Below are positions 6,834 through 15,058 of a stretch of 27,084 nt of DNA, one piece after another; position 1 is the stretch's first letter; each line of letters starts with the position of its first letter. The DNA is from a virus, in IMG/VR virus record IMGVR_UViG_3300037493_003671, positions 1 to 27,084 of that record; one strand, 5' to 3'. The notes under the pieces were generated by a model, which made no database searches, was not told the DNA's origin, and saw only the letters and a program-made list of their open reading frames with translations. Made by a program: the position numbers and the translations under genes.

Positions 6834-7460
6834 CTACTGAGGCAAATTGGTTTTGAAACCAGCCTTGGTAGTGCTCCGCTTGATGCGATCATTGTCAAAG
6901 ACTTTCACTTCTTTGCCGTCTTCGAGTTTGACCACTGGCTGATCGGAACCGACTTCAGGCGTCTCTCGGCTTTCGCCTTTCAGAGTAGTGCTCAACACGA
7001 CACGCCTGTCAGATGGAACCGACTCCATCAACTCCTCAAACATCTTCATGAGTGTGTAAGGCTGCTCGACTTTTTTCTCGTCGAAAACCTTAATGGTCGC
7101 GTTGCCCTGATCGGACAAAAGGAATTTCTTTGCGGTTTCGATGGTGGCCGGGAAATGATCGGCCTTCTCCATGCGTTCGCAAAAAAGCTGGATATTGGCT
7201 TGACGCCGTTCTTCATCGACTTCAGCAAAACGTTTATTAAGAGTCTCGTTCTGCTCTTGTAACTTCTTCAGGGAGGCTTCTTGCTCTGCAAACTTTTTGC
7301 TTTGTTCAGCAGACAACTCAGCGGTCTTGGCTTCCATGTTCTGCTGGGTTTCTTTGAGCAATTTGATTTGCTCTGCGTACATCTTGCCGATCTCAGAATT
7401 CTGATCGTCAAGCGTTCCGAGCTTCGTCTGAAGCTCCTTAATCTTCGCTTCGATATCCAT
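6834..7460 (-). CDS. Scaffold protein from an internal in-frame start, 208 aa
   Basis: Inside the protease-scaffold gene an ATG at 7458-7460 follows AAGGAG by eight bases, a ribosome-binding site as good as any in the window. The product starts MDIEAKIKELQTKLG and is a long coiled coil (about residues 1-95) followed by a charged C-terminal region. This mirrors lambda Nu3 and Mu gpZ, which are scaffold proteins made from internal starts in the protease gene. The excess free scaffold would fill the prohead interior. The boundary also matches the rise in GC content. It is inferred from sequence and analogy; no expression data are available. Confidence 0.7.
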   Translation of the reverse strand: MDIEAKIKELQTKLGTLDDQNSEIGKMYAEQIKLLKETQQNMEAKTAELSAEQSKKFAEQEASLKKLQEQNETLNKRFAEVDEERRQANIQLFCERMEKADHFPATIETAKKFLLSDQGNATIKVFDEKKVEQPYTLMKMFEELMESVPSDRRVVLSTTLKGESRETPEVGSDQPVVKLEDGKEVKVFDNDRIKRSTTKAGFKTNLPQ

Positions 7461-8822
7461 TTCTACAACTCCTTGTTGTTTGGGGTCAGAAGCTACCTTC
7501 TGCTGTTGATGCGTTTTCAATAGTGCGTCAGCATGTTTCATCAAGTGCGCTCGCGCAGTGTTCATTTCAACACGAGCAAAACCCATCACTTGATTCCATC
7601 GCGCTAATGCATTACGAAGTCGCCCAATGTCAACAGAACCATTTTCTGATGCTGATTTTACACCAGAACTATGATGCGGCAATGCGCGTTTCAATGCTTT
7701 GCCGCTACGATCTTTTTTGACAAGAGCGAAAGCCGCATCTGGCAGTTGGCTATCTGGCGGCCGAGCCTTCTGCTCTGCCTGTAGGCTTATGTTCTTTTCT
7801 TTTATATATCGGTCGAGGTTTGTAATTGTTTCAGATAATTCAGAATCCATTCTAATTTCTTGCTGAGTTTCTTCGAATGTCTGTTCATCGATTCCGTTGG
7901 ACTCTACAGAATCGGTGTTCCAAACATTCTCGCTTAACTCGACAGCTTGCATTCCTGGGATGAACGGTCGGTTGGTCACTCCACCGCCCATCACTGCTGG
8001 CCCATATTCTTCATCTGTTTCTTTATCAATATAATTATCGTTAACTTCAATGGAGAAGTATTTGAATCGCTTACTGCGAATCATTTCTTCTCCTTCTTTG
8101 GTAAATTCTGAAACACCAGTTAACACCCAACGTTTTTTATTGTCATTAAATACACGACGGCGAAGGCCCAACGTTTTTAACCAAGAAATTGCACCAAACA
8201 TTGGAGTATGTTGAGCATCAAAAGAAATCTCTCGATGAAGAACATCATTCGCAAAATTTTGAATGGCCTTCATGAAATATTTTTTATCGAATGCAATCGG
8301 CCCATACCAAGGATGTTTAAAATTGCCTTCGCGCAGTAATTCAAGTTTAGTTACTGCCGGGACGTAAGAAGACGTATGCTCTTCTTCTTCTAACTCATCT
8401 TTCTCTTTTTTCTTCTTGGTTTTGCACGCTAATTCATTATCAAATTTGATTTCTTGAAGGATAGAATAATTATTTAACTTATCTCCAATCTTATTCTCAT
8501 CAAAATATAAATCATAATCTACTTCTTGATCTTCTGGTTTCTCATCAAATTTCTCATCAGATTCTATTTTGATTTCTTCTAAAGTAATTTTCCCATCTTT
8601 ATCGATTGAAATGCCAACATCCTCTGGCAACTCAGCCAGCATATCAAATAAAGTTTCATCAACGTCATTTTCTGTTGCGTCAGCATTCTTCTTTTGTGCT
8701 TTGTTATGCGAAGCTGTGCAAATAGCCCAAGCCGAACTTTCGCGATCTTTTTTTGCAACATTGGGTTTGAACTTGGAGTTAGCTAATAGATCACGAACAC
8801 AGCGATCGACCGGCTTGGGCAT
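6834..8822 (-). CDS. Prohead protease (Mu gpI-like) fused to scaffold, 662 aa
   Basis: Residues 1-45 carry a Cys-containing motif (CVRDLL, then SSAWAICTASHNKAQ) seen in several phage head proteins. After an acidic linker, residues about 160-300 form a Mu I-like protease: WYGPIAFDKKYF, EISFDAQH (residues 198-205), YFSIEV, GGGVTNRPFIPGMQAVELS. Residues about 350-445 resemble a DUF6582-like helical domain (LPDAAFALVKKD, then ALPHH, then LRNALARW). Residues 455-662 are a Gln/Glu/Lys coiled-coil scaffold. Self-cleaving protease-scaffold fusions direct capsid assembly and then are degraded. ATG 8822 follows AAGGAG. The GC content rises sharply from the protease half to the scaffold half, and an internal start makes free scaffold. 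Confidence 0.85.
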   Translation of the reverse strand: MPKPVDRCVRDLLANSKFKPNVAKKDRESSAWAICTASHNKAQKKNADATENDVDETLFDMLAELPEDVGISIDKDGKITLEEIKIESDEKFDEKPEDQEVDYDLYFDENKIGDKLNNYSILQEIKFDNELACKTKKKKEKDELEEEEHTSSYVPAVTKLELLREGNFKHPWYGPIAFDKKYFMKAIQNFANDVLHREISFDAQHTPMFGAISWLKTLGLRRRVFNDNKKRWVLTGVSEFTKEGEEMIRSKRFKYFSIEVNDNYIDKETDEEYGPAVMGGGVTNRPFIPGMQAVELSENVWNTDSVESNGIDEQTFEETQQEIRMDSELSETITNLDRYIKEKNISLQAEQKARPPDSQLPDAAFALVKKDRSGKALKRALPHHSSGVKSASENGSVDIGRLRNALARWNQVMGFARVEMNTARAHLMKHADALLKTHQQQKVASDPKQQGVVEMDIEAKIKELQTKLGTLDDQNSEIGKMYAEQIKLLKETQQNMEAKTAELSAEQSKKFAEQEASLKKLQEQNETLNKRFAEVDEERRQANIQLFCERMEKADHFPATIETAKKFLLSDQGNATIKVFDEKKVEQPYTLMKMFEELMESVPSDRRVVLSTTLKGESRETPEVGSDQPVVKLEDGKEVKVFDNDRIKRSTTKAGFKTNLPQ

Positions 8823-8841
8823 GACCTACTCCTTTTTAAAG

Positions 8842-10485
8842 CTAAATGCGCTCTCGCGAGCGTCGATCCCGACGTGTGCGATCTTTTCTTGGAGAGGCAT
8901 CTTTATTTCGTTGCTTAACTTTTTGTTGTTTTTCCAGTGGTTCAGTCTTTTCTTTTTTATTATCTATTTGCGTATCCGATGCATCAGGTTGTGCATCATC
9001 TTTTGCATTATTACCATCTTTATCATTTGGTGATGCAACAGGCAAGAATAATTTAGTAGCTTCTGCTCCAGGGATTTCCAAGAATTCAGAAATCTTCTTA
9101 ACAGAAGGCAACCAATTTGGCCAATTACCATCTCGCATCGAGCCTGCATAAAGCATCAACATGCGAGACAATACATCTTTCAATAATGTCCGTTTACCAT
9201 AATTCAATCTTTCAATCTTAATATAACAAGGAACTTGTTTAGTTGGTGGGAAATTATAACGTACAAGAGGATCAATTAACTGTTCATTTAAACAATCTTC
9301 AATACATTGAATAAGGGCTTCTTCAGATAATAAATGAATATCTGTACTTTGTTCTGATGTGGCATTAGTGCTTGAACCTTCAACAACTCCTGTTTTGTCG
9401 GGCACAAACAAACCACGAAGCTTTAATAGATTCAAAAACCGCAACATATCCAAGAAGAGATCGCCGCGTTGCTCATCCTCGACTAATTCAGCATCCCAAA
9501 GCTGATTACCATATTTATCAAATTGACTTGGAAAAACCACAGCCGAATTTGAAATCAAAGCATTAGTAACTTCTAACATCATGTCTATATTGTTTACTTT
9601 ACGACCATCAGTAGTAGTTGTTGTACCAAGTGGGGCGCGACCTTTAGCGGCTGGTGCACCTCTACGTTCTAGATAACGTAATGCAAATTGAAGAACTATC
9701 GAGCCAAAATACCAAGCTTGATATGAATTTTTATATCGAGAATTACCAAAGAAATTTCCATATTCTGCATCATTGGCAAACCATATGCATTTTTCAATTG
9801 ACACACTTGGTATCGAAATATCATTAGGTGCTGCATAATCTCCTGTTTGTTTAACTTTCTTGATTTGTTCTTGATCGTCTCGTTCAATTCTAATAGTTTT
9901 TGGATGAACAAACTTAATATTTTTTATTGCAACCGTATATCCATTATGAATAACTTTCTTTCCTCCATTTTCATTTTCTTTAACTATCTTTAATAATATT
10001 TTAGTAAAAATCTTCTCGCCAACTGCAAATCCAAATTGAATAGACCTTAACATAGATTTAACGGTCTTTCGATAAACAGGTCTGACTATAGCATCTATAA
10101 CGGCAGCAATGCGTTCATCAATGCATTCAATTCTAAAATTTTGCGAAAGAATAGGAAGCTCAATAAGAGCCGTGCCTAAAGCAATCTGAGGATCTAACCT
10201 CATTTTTTCATAAGTAGAAATCGGAATTTTATCAGGATTATATTCTCCAATTTGGGCCAACTTTTGAGCAACTAATTTTAACTCTGGATTTCTATATTTC
10301 AAAGATGCACTTTGCAAATCAACCTTACCATTAACAGAATCAACAAAAAGTCGAGCAAGATTCTTATAATCAGAACCTTCTAATCTATCAGAAAAATATC
10401 CAAGGATTCCTTGTGCAACGGGAGGCAACGTGCTTATTTCCATATCGGATGGCGCTGGAATCCTCAATGCTTGAACTTGATACAT
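8842..10485 (-). CDS. Portal protein, Mu gp29-like (DUF935 type), 547 aa
   Basis: The portal forms the ring at one capsid vertex through which DNA is packaged. Family features visible are MRLDPQIALGTALIELPILSQNF (about residues 93-115), then ERIAAVIDAIVRP and SIQFGFAVGEKIF, with KFVHPKTIRI (about 190-199) as in DUF935/Mu gp29-type portals. The aromatic run YKNSYQAWYFGSIVLQFALRYLERRGAP precedes a variable loop. The C-terminal 60 residues are an Asp/Lys/Arg-rich disordered tail ending in RRDRRSRERI. ATG 10485 follows AGGAG. It lies between TerL and the protease, the standard head-gene order. Confidence 0.82.
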   Translation of the reverse strand: MYQVQALRIPAPSDMEISTLPPVAQGILGYFSDRLEGSDYKNLARLFVDSVNGKVDLQSASLKYRNPELKLVAQKLAQIGEYNPDKIPISTYEKMRLDPQIALGTALIELPILSQNFRIECIDERIAAVIDAIVRPVYRKTVKSMLRSIQFGFAVGEKIFTKILLKIVKENENGGKKVIHNGYTVAIKNIKFVHPKTIRIERDDQEQIKKVKQTGDYAAPNDISIPSVSIEKCIWFANDAEYGNFFGNSRYKNSYQAWYFGSIVLQFALRYLERRGAPAAKGRAPLGTTTTTDGRKVNNIDMMLEVTNALISNSAVVFPSQFDKYGNQLWDAELVEDEQRGDLFLDMLRFLNLLKLRGLFVPDKTGVVEGSSTNATSEQSTDIHLLSEEALIQCIEDCLNEQLIDPLVRYNFPPTKQVPCYIKIERLNYGKRTLLKDVLSRMLMLYAGSMRDGNWPNWLPSVKKISEFLEIPGAEATKLFLPVASPNDKDGNNAKDDAQPDASDTQIDNKKEKTEPLEKQQKVKQRNKDASPRKDRTRRDRRSRERI

Positions 10486-10494
10486 TGTTTACTC

Positions 10495-12471
10495 CTAAGC
10501 TCGATGAAAATTATTGTCAAAAAATAAGCCACTTAAAGGACCAATATCATCATTATGAGGCAATCGCAATTTCTTCTCACCAATTTCTTTACTGAGATGT
10601 TTCATAAATGAATCAGTCGCAATTTTAACTATAGAACCAGTATTATCAGAAGGGCTTTGATTAAATGATCTATGATTGCCTAATCTAATAATATTATCTG
10701 TCTTTAAAATTCTATCTCTATCGTATGAATTACCACCAATGCTGGCTAATGCTTTAGACCAAAATTTATCTCCATGATGATTCTTGCCTTTCTCAACACC
10801 AAATTTTGTATTCGAAGACTCTGTAATAGTTTTTTTAATAGCGTGTATTTGTTTGATAGAATCAGAATCATTCATTAATGCAATCGTTCTATCTTCTAAT
10901 CTGAATCTGAAATTCTTTGCCATTCGTGCTTTCGATTCTAAATCAAACTGAACCGCTTCAACTATATTTGGATATCCCAATGATAAATCTTCGGCCATAT
11001 TTTCTGCTATAGAGCCTTTTGTTCCATCAATACTAAATTTATCGATAGATAACCTATTAAGAAATAGTTTTATGATTTCTTTTTGTTTTCTAAATGGTAC
11101 TTCCATTAATTCTATTCCCATTCTTTCAATATGTAAATTGTGTGTTTCGCATTCTACTTCTTCAAATAATGAAATTTCAGAACTATCTTTAGTCCTGCCA
11201 ACATCCATGCCTAACAACAATTTACGACCAAAATTTCCAGTTGACATATTCATTAATAATCTATCAATCATATTAGATGCTTTATCTACAATATCTTCGC
11301 TATCAGAAAAAGAATCCATTTCACAATACCAATTAATATTTTCACTTTTGTAATAATTCATTATTGTATCGGGCACTATTAATCCACTGTCCCCCTTAAT
11401 AGGTGCCCATCCAACTGTTATTTCATCAGGATCAATATTGCCTTCCAAAATAATTTTAGTTTCATCTTCAAACGCGCATCGCATTATTAATTCAAGAGGA
11501 TAATAAGATAATGCACTATCAGCGCAGTATAATTCATATTCTTGCTTAAAATACTCTTCATCATTAGAATGATATATTTCTTTTAATTTAGTAGTACCAT
11601 ATTTGAAAACTCTTTCTCTTGTTTCCATATATGGCGCTAACTTACGCGCTTCTTCAACATTCGTACAAATTTCTGGACAATCCCACCAGAATATTCTCAT
11701 ACGAGAATAGTGAGGATAATCTTTCCTATTATTAAATATTTCATAATGTTTAGAATCTTTACCTAATGGACTAGAACCGAGAGTTATGCTTCCTGTTCCT
11801 CTAGTAATAACTGGTAATGCTGCTGCATAAATCTCTCTTGCCCACATCATATGAGCAAATTCGTCTAGCAGAATATCTGTATTGTTGCCTTTGCCACGAG
11901 GCTGTCGTTGGGCAAAACTCAATATTCTAGTAAGATGCCCTTTATATGAGAACTCTAACGATTGTTTATTATCAATAACGCGCTCTCTTTTATATTCTTC
12001 CGGTAACGATTCATATAAGGCTCTAGCAAACCTAATTTTTTCATTAGCTTCTTCTTGCGTAATTGATATAAAAATACTTGTTTGTAAAAGCTTAAGATGT
12101 GATTTGGCAACGGCTTCAGCAGCTTTAACATAACTAAAACCAGTTTGACGCGATTTATCTACAATACGAAATAATGAATTATCCATAAGATGTTCAGTTT
12201 GATAATCATAAAGTTTTGTCGGATTATCTTGAACATCAGTAGTTAAACCAATAAGCCAGCCATGAGTAGTGGCTAGCCATTTCTTCATACCTTCTTCATC
12301 TAATTGTTTCTTAGCTATAATCCTGTAATGAGCATCAGGAAGAGTAGGATTATCTGATGATCGTGGAAATCTATGTATCGGCCGTGGAAAACGTTTATGT
12401 TTCTGTTTTGACGGCTTTGATTTTAACGAGTCTGATTCTGCCGAAGCAGAATTCGTTTCAATCAAAAACAT
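10495..12471 (-). CDS. terL: Terminase large subunit (Mu gp28-like), 658 aa
   Basis: This is the packaging motor ATPase and DNA-cutting nuclease. The Walker A is a terminase-type SRQTGFS (about residues 107-113), Walker B is DILLDE (199-204), and the coupling motif is GSITLGSSP (about 227-235). The RNase H-like nuclease domain starts with LLGMDVGRTKDSS (Asp 423), then SIDGTKGSIAENMAEDL (Asp 482) and HHGDKFWSKALA (Asp 568), which give the acidic triad. Its size matches Mu gp28-like terminases. The first 45 residues are a basic, disordered leader. ATG 12471 follows AAGGA. It is the anchor gene that identifies the window as phage. Confidence 0.92.
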   Translation of the reverse strand: MFLIETNSASAESDSLKSKPSKQKHKRFPRPIHRFPRSSDNPTLPDAHYRIIAKKQLDEEGMKKWLATTHGWLIGLTTDVQDNPTKLYDYQTEHLMDNSLFRIVDKSRQTGFSYVKAAEAVAKSHLKLLQTSIFISITQEEANEKIRFARALYESLPEEYKRERVIDNKQSLEFSYKGHLTRILSFAQRQPRGKGNNTDILLDEFAHMMWAREIYAAALPVITRGTGSITLGSSPLGKDSKHYEIFNNRKDYPHYSRMRIFWWDCPEICTNVEEARKLAPYMETRERVFKYGTTKLKEIYHSNDEEYFKQEYELYCADSALSYYPLELIMRCAFEDETKIILEGNIDPDEITVGWAPIKGDSGLIVPDTIMNYYKSENINWYCEMDSFSDSEDIVDKASNMIDRLLMNMSTGNFGRKLLLGMDVGRTKDSSEISLFEEVECETHNLHIERMGIELMEVPFRKQKEIIKLFLNRLSIDKFSIDGTKGSIAENMAEDLSLGYPNIVEAVQFDLESKARMAKNFRFRLEDRTIALMNDSDSIKQIHAIKKTITESSNTKFGVEKGKNHHGDKFWSKALASIGGNSYDRDRILKTDNIIRLGNHRSFNQSPSDNTGSIVKIATDSFMKHLSKEIGEKKLRLPHNDDIGPLSGLFFDNNFHRA

Positions 12472-12485
12472 ACTGTTCCTTGAAT

Positions 12486-12758
12486 CTACCGAGATTTAAA
12501 ATATTTTTTAGCACCACCAGCGCGTTGTTGAACAACATTCTGGTGTTTGATTCTCATTGTTGGGTTACTATCCAACATGCTCTTGTTGGGATCTCGTGCT
12601 TCAATATCTTCTTCTTCATACGCTTCTTTTGGCAATAAAGAAGTTGGAGTCACCATCTGTTTTGATGGCGGTTCAACCATAACTTTCGGTTCTTCACGTT
12701 TCGATGATTTTCTGGTAAAACTAAAACCAGTCTTTTCTGTTTTCTTATCTTCATCCAT
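12486..12758 (-). CDS. Small basic/acidic unknown protein between TerS and TerL, 90 aa
   Basis: The start is placed at ATG 12758, seven bases after AAGGAG and overlapping the end of the preceding gene, instead of a longer open frame that would run through that gene. The product is highly charged and probably disordered: a Lys/Glu/Thr N-terminus, a Pro-rich middle, then EEEDIEARDPN, and a basic Gln/Arg tail. No domain is recognised. Its position between the terminase genes suggests a packaging accessory protein, but that is inference only. Confidence 0.6.
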   Translation of the reverse strand: MDEDKKTEKTGFSFTRKSSKREEPKVMVEPPSKQMVTPTSLLPKEAYEEEDIEARDPNKSMLDSNPTMRIKHQNVVQQRAGGAKKYFKSR

Positions 12759-13257
12759 TTGCCGTCTCCTTATCCTCTTCAGGAGGTTCAACCAATCGAA
12801 GAGGAGGTTTTTGATTGCTGCTGTTGTTTTCTTGTTCTTTGTATTTTGCGATGAGTTCATCTTGTGTTTGGTGCTTGTGAGTAACTTCACCACGAGAAGT
12901 AACATCGCCCGGCGTATCGATTCGCACTTCCTGATTTAACTCTCGTGCGATACGAATTAAAGATGGAACGGGCAATTCATGAAGTTCACTGGCGCAAGAA
13001 ACACGTCGATGTAATTCATTGTAAATTTTTGTCGCCAATAATTTATTCTGCTTTGCTCTATACTTAGCATCAAATGCTTCGATGCGTTGCATAGCTTTTT
13101 CATATTCTTCTTTAAAATTTTCTTCTTTCATCCATTTTTGAAGTGTCTTTAATTTGATTCCAATCTCTCTAGCGGCAACTTTCTCGTCTTGTTGACAAGC
13201 AACAAGAAGATAAATTGCTCGACGCTTCTTAAATCCATTTCTTTTTTTAGCCAACAT
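12751..13257 (-). CDS. Terminase small subunit-like HTH protein, 168 aa
   Basis: Near the N-terminus is a helix-turn-helix (AAREIGIKLKTLQKWMKEENF, about residues 28-48) of the type in phage small terminases, which recognise the packaging site and hand DNA to TerL. A long basic helix follows (about 50-90), then a polar tail rich in Gln, Glu and Pro. It is the first gene of the leftward late operon, with a consensus promoter just upstream, and TerL lies one small gene away. ATG 13257 has AAAGGA about ten bases upstream. The HTH fits phBC6A51-like small terminases, although an Xre-like regulator cannot be excluded on the motif alone. Confidence 0.65.
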   Translation of the reverse strand: MLAKKRNGFKKRRAIYLLVACQQDEKVAAREIGIKLKTLQKWMKEENFKEEYEKAMQRIEAFDAKYRAKQNKLLATKIYNELHRRVSCASELHELPVPSLIRIARELNQEVRIDTPGDVTSRGEVTHKHQTQDELIAKYKEQENNSSNQKPPLRLVEPPEEDKETANG

Positions 13258-13278
13258 CTGATGACATCCTTTGAATCA

Positions 13279-13307
13279 ATCATATGAGAAAAACTTATGC
13301 ATGGCAA
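13279..13307 (-). promoter_or_regulatory. Sigma70-type promoter for the leftward head operon
   Basis: On the minus strand, TTGCCA (13302-13307) is followed by 17 bases and TATGAT (13279-13284), one mismatch each from the -35 and -10 consensus with ideal spacing. The first gene downstream is the small terminase at 13257. A TTATGCAT motif (13295-13302) touches the -35 box. This suggests host RNA polymerase transcribes the structural genes, with a possible operator overlapping the promoter. Confidence 0.75.
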
Positions 13308-13378
13308 GCGTATTCATAGTATATTAATTGATGAACATCAGATTATCAAACAAAAAGATAATATACGAAGGAAGTCAT

Positions 13379-14275
13379 ATGCATAAAGTTATTTTAGTTG
13401 ATGGTAATGCTCTTGCCTTCAGAAGTCTTTTCTCTCACGAAATACTTACATCAAAAATAAAGAAAAAAATTGTTTATACTGGTATGCCTTATGGATTCTT
13501 ACAAACATTAATAAATGTATCCAAAGAATATAATACAAATAACTTCATAATTTTTTGGGATGGTGGTTCCAAAAGAAAAAAGGAAATTTATCCAGGTTAT
13601 AAAAGAGATCGTAAAATTAAAGTAAAAAATATGAATTTTAAAGATATCAAAAACTCATTAAAATTATGTACCAAAATTGTAAAAAGAATGGGGCTTGAAC
13701 AATATAGAGTACGCGGCGAAGAAGGCGACGATATTATCGCATCGTATATCCATCAAAATCCAGACGCTGAATATTTAATTCTTTCTAACGATAAAGACTT
13801 CTTTCAATTGTTAAATAAAAATGTCAGAATAATTAGAATGAATCGAGGTGAATCTGTTTTATGGACAAGAAAATCTTTTAAAAAAGAATTTGGTTTCAAA
13901 TCTAAATATTTTGCAGATTATTTAGCTATAATCGGAGACTCTGTAGATAAGATACCAGGCATTAAAGGCATTGGTTCAATAATAGGGAGTCAAATTTTTC
14001 AACAAATATCTAAACCAAATATAAAAAATATTATGAATAAAGTAAATGATTTAGAATTAAGTGATAAACAAAAAGAAAAAATACTAACTGGCAAAAAAGA
14101 CGCCGAGTTATTTTTCAAATTAACAAAGCTTTCAATAAATATAGAATTGAAACCTTTATTCATTCCTAAACATAATATAAGAAAGTTGATAAATTTATTT
14201 ATTAAGTTAGAATTTAGAAGCATATATGAGAACGAAAAGAATATGACAACCATATGCGATTTAAAATCTCAGTAA
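13379..14275 (+). CDS. FEN-type 5'-3' exonuclease, 298 aa
   Basis: A flap endonuclease/5'-3' exonuclease like the N-terminal domain of DNA polymerase I and phage T5/T7 enzymes; it removes RNA primers and 5' flaps during replication. Metal-binding motifs are visible: VDGNALAFRS (Asp 8), IIFWDGGSKRKKEIYPGYKRDR, GEEGDDIIASY, LSNDKDFFQL, then the helix-hairpin-helix GDSVDKIPGIKGIGSI. The start is ATG 13379 with AAGGA seven bases upstream; an earlier in-frame TTG/ATG at 13328-13331 lacks a ribosome site. It is the first gene of the only rightward block here, on the other side of the divergent promoter region. Confidence 0.88.
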   Translation: MHKVILVDGNALAFRSLFSHEILTSKIKKKIVYTGMPYGFLQTLINVSKEYNTNNFIIFWDGGSKRKKEIYPGYKRDRKIKVKNMNFKDIKNSLKLCTKIVKRMGLEQYRVRGEEGDDIIASYIHQNPDAEYLILSNDKDFFQLLNKNVRIIRMNRGESVLWTRKSFKKEFGFKSKYFADYLAIIGDSVDKIPGIKGIGSIIGSQIFQQISKPNIKNIMNKVNDLELSDKQKEKILTGKKDAELFFKLTKLSINIELKPLFIPKHNIRKLINLFIKLEFRSIYENEKNMTTICDLKSQ

Positions 14276-14568
14276 TTATAATTATAATTTTTCTTTTTTC
14301 AATTACTATATCGCAATGTATGGTAATAAATAAATTAAGAAAAAATCAACGATTAATTAGCGAGCAATCATACAAAACAGTAATAGCATTGGAAAGATTA
14401 ACTGATAACCAAGAAACATTATTTAAGATGACAAACGATTTTCAGATAATGTATTTCAATTTAATGTTGATCAATAAAAATCTAAATAGAATAGATAGAA
14501 GCGTCTCAGATGCTATTGACACTTATGAGGGTTGCTTTGAACAAGACCCAAATTTTACAACGCCTTAA
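14254..14568 (+). CDS. Small single-pass membrane protein, 104 aa
   Basis: The protein begins with a very hydrophobic helix (residues 5-22, six Ile in a row) and continues with about 80 helical polar residues on one side of the membrane. Its start lies inside the end of the exonuclease gene, and the candidate endolysin follows 14 bases after its stop. There is no lipobox. Topology and neighbour make a lysis accessory role (spanin-like or holin-like) possible, but no family is recognised, and the start is weakly supported by ribosome-site sequence. Confidence 0.55.
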   Translation: MRFKISVIIIIIFLFSITISQCMVINKLRKNQRLISEQSYKTVIALERLTDNQETLFKMTNDFQIMYFNLMLINKNLNRIDRSVSDAIDTYEGCFEQDPNFTTP

Positions 14569-14582
14569 CAAAAGGAGAAACC

Positions 14583-15050
14583 ATGCAACTCACAGAAAAC
14601 TTCTGGCTATCTGAATTCATTAAGTCGCCTTATGCCGAGCGCATGGGAATTGATAATACACCACCTGAATCAATAATTCCAAAGCTTACATTATTATGTG
14701 AAAAAATTTTACAACCTCTTAGAGATTTCTTCGATAAAACAGTTACTGTTAATTCTGGATATAGATGCAAAGAATTAAATACAGTTATTGGCGGTAGCGC
14801 AAGCAGTCAACACATGCAAGGAGAAGCCGCTGATATAGAAATTTATGGCGTTAGCACATATGAAGTAGCGAAATGGATTGCAGATAATTGTGATTTTGAT
14901 CAATTAATTCTTGAATGTTACCAACCAGAAGATATCAATAGTGGTTGGACACATATAAGTTACAAAGAAACTGAAAATAGAAAACAAATTTTAACTAAAT
15001 TAAAGAATGAAAAAAATTCTTATCGTGTTGGTTTCTACATCAATTCGTGA
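14583..15050 (+). CDS. Peptidase M15-family peptidoglycan hydrolase, candidate endolysin
   Basis: A 155-residue single-domain protein of the M15 type (D,D- or L,D-carboxypeptidase-like). The zinc-site motif SxHxxGxAxD is present as SSQHMQGEAAD (His 77, Asp 84) and the third ligand as WTHISYK (His 124). FFDKTVTVNSGYRCKELN is the usual lead-in. Such enzymes cut peptide cross-links, and many phages use them as endolysins without a signal peptide, as here. ATG 14583 has AAAAGGAGAAACC upstream. The nearest gene to the left encodes a membrane protein; the holin candidate is 10 kb away on the other strand. It could instead be a virion-associated hydrolase, but its short length favours a free endolysin. 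Confidence 0.85.
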   Translation: MQLTENFWLSEFIKSPYAERMGIDNTPPESIIPKLTLLCEKILQPLRDFFDKTVTVNSGYRCKELNTVIGGSASSQHMQGEAADIEIYGVSTYEVAKWIADNCDFDQLILECYQPEDINSGWTHISYKETENRKQILTKLKNEKNSYRVGFYINS

Positions 15051-15058
15051 GGCTACCT

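Noticed and set aside
12759-12905. 49-residue N-terminal extension of the 90-aa protein
   Set aside because: It runs through the small-terminase coding sequence; ATG 12758 has an ideal AAGGAG.
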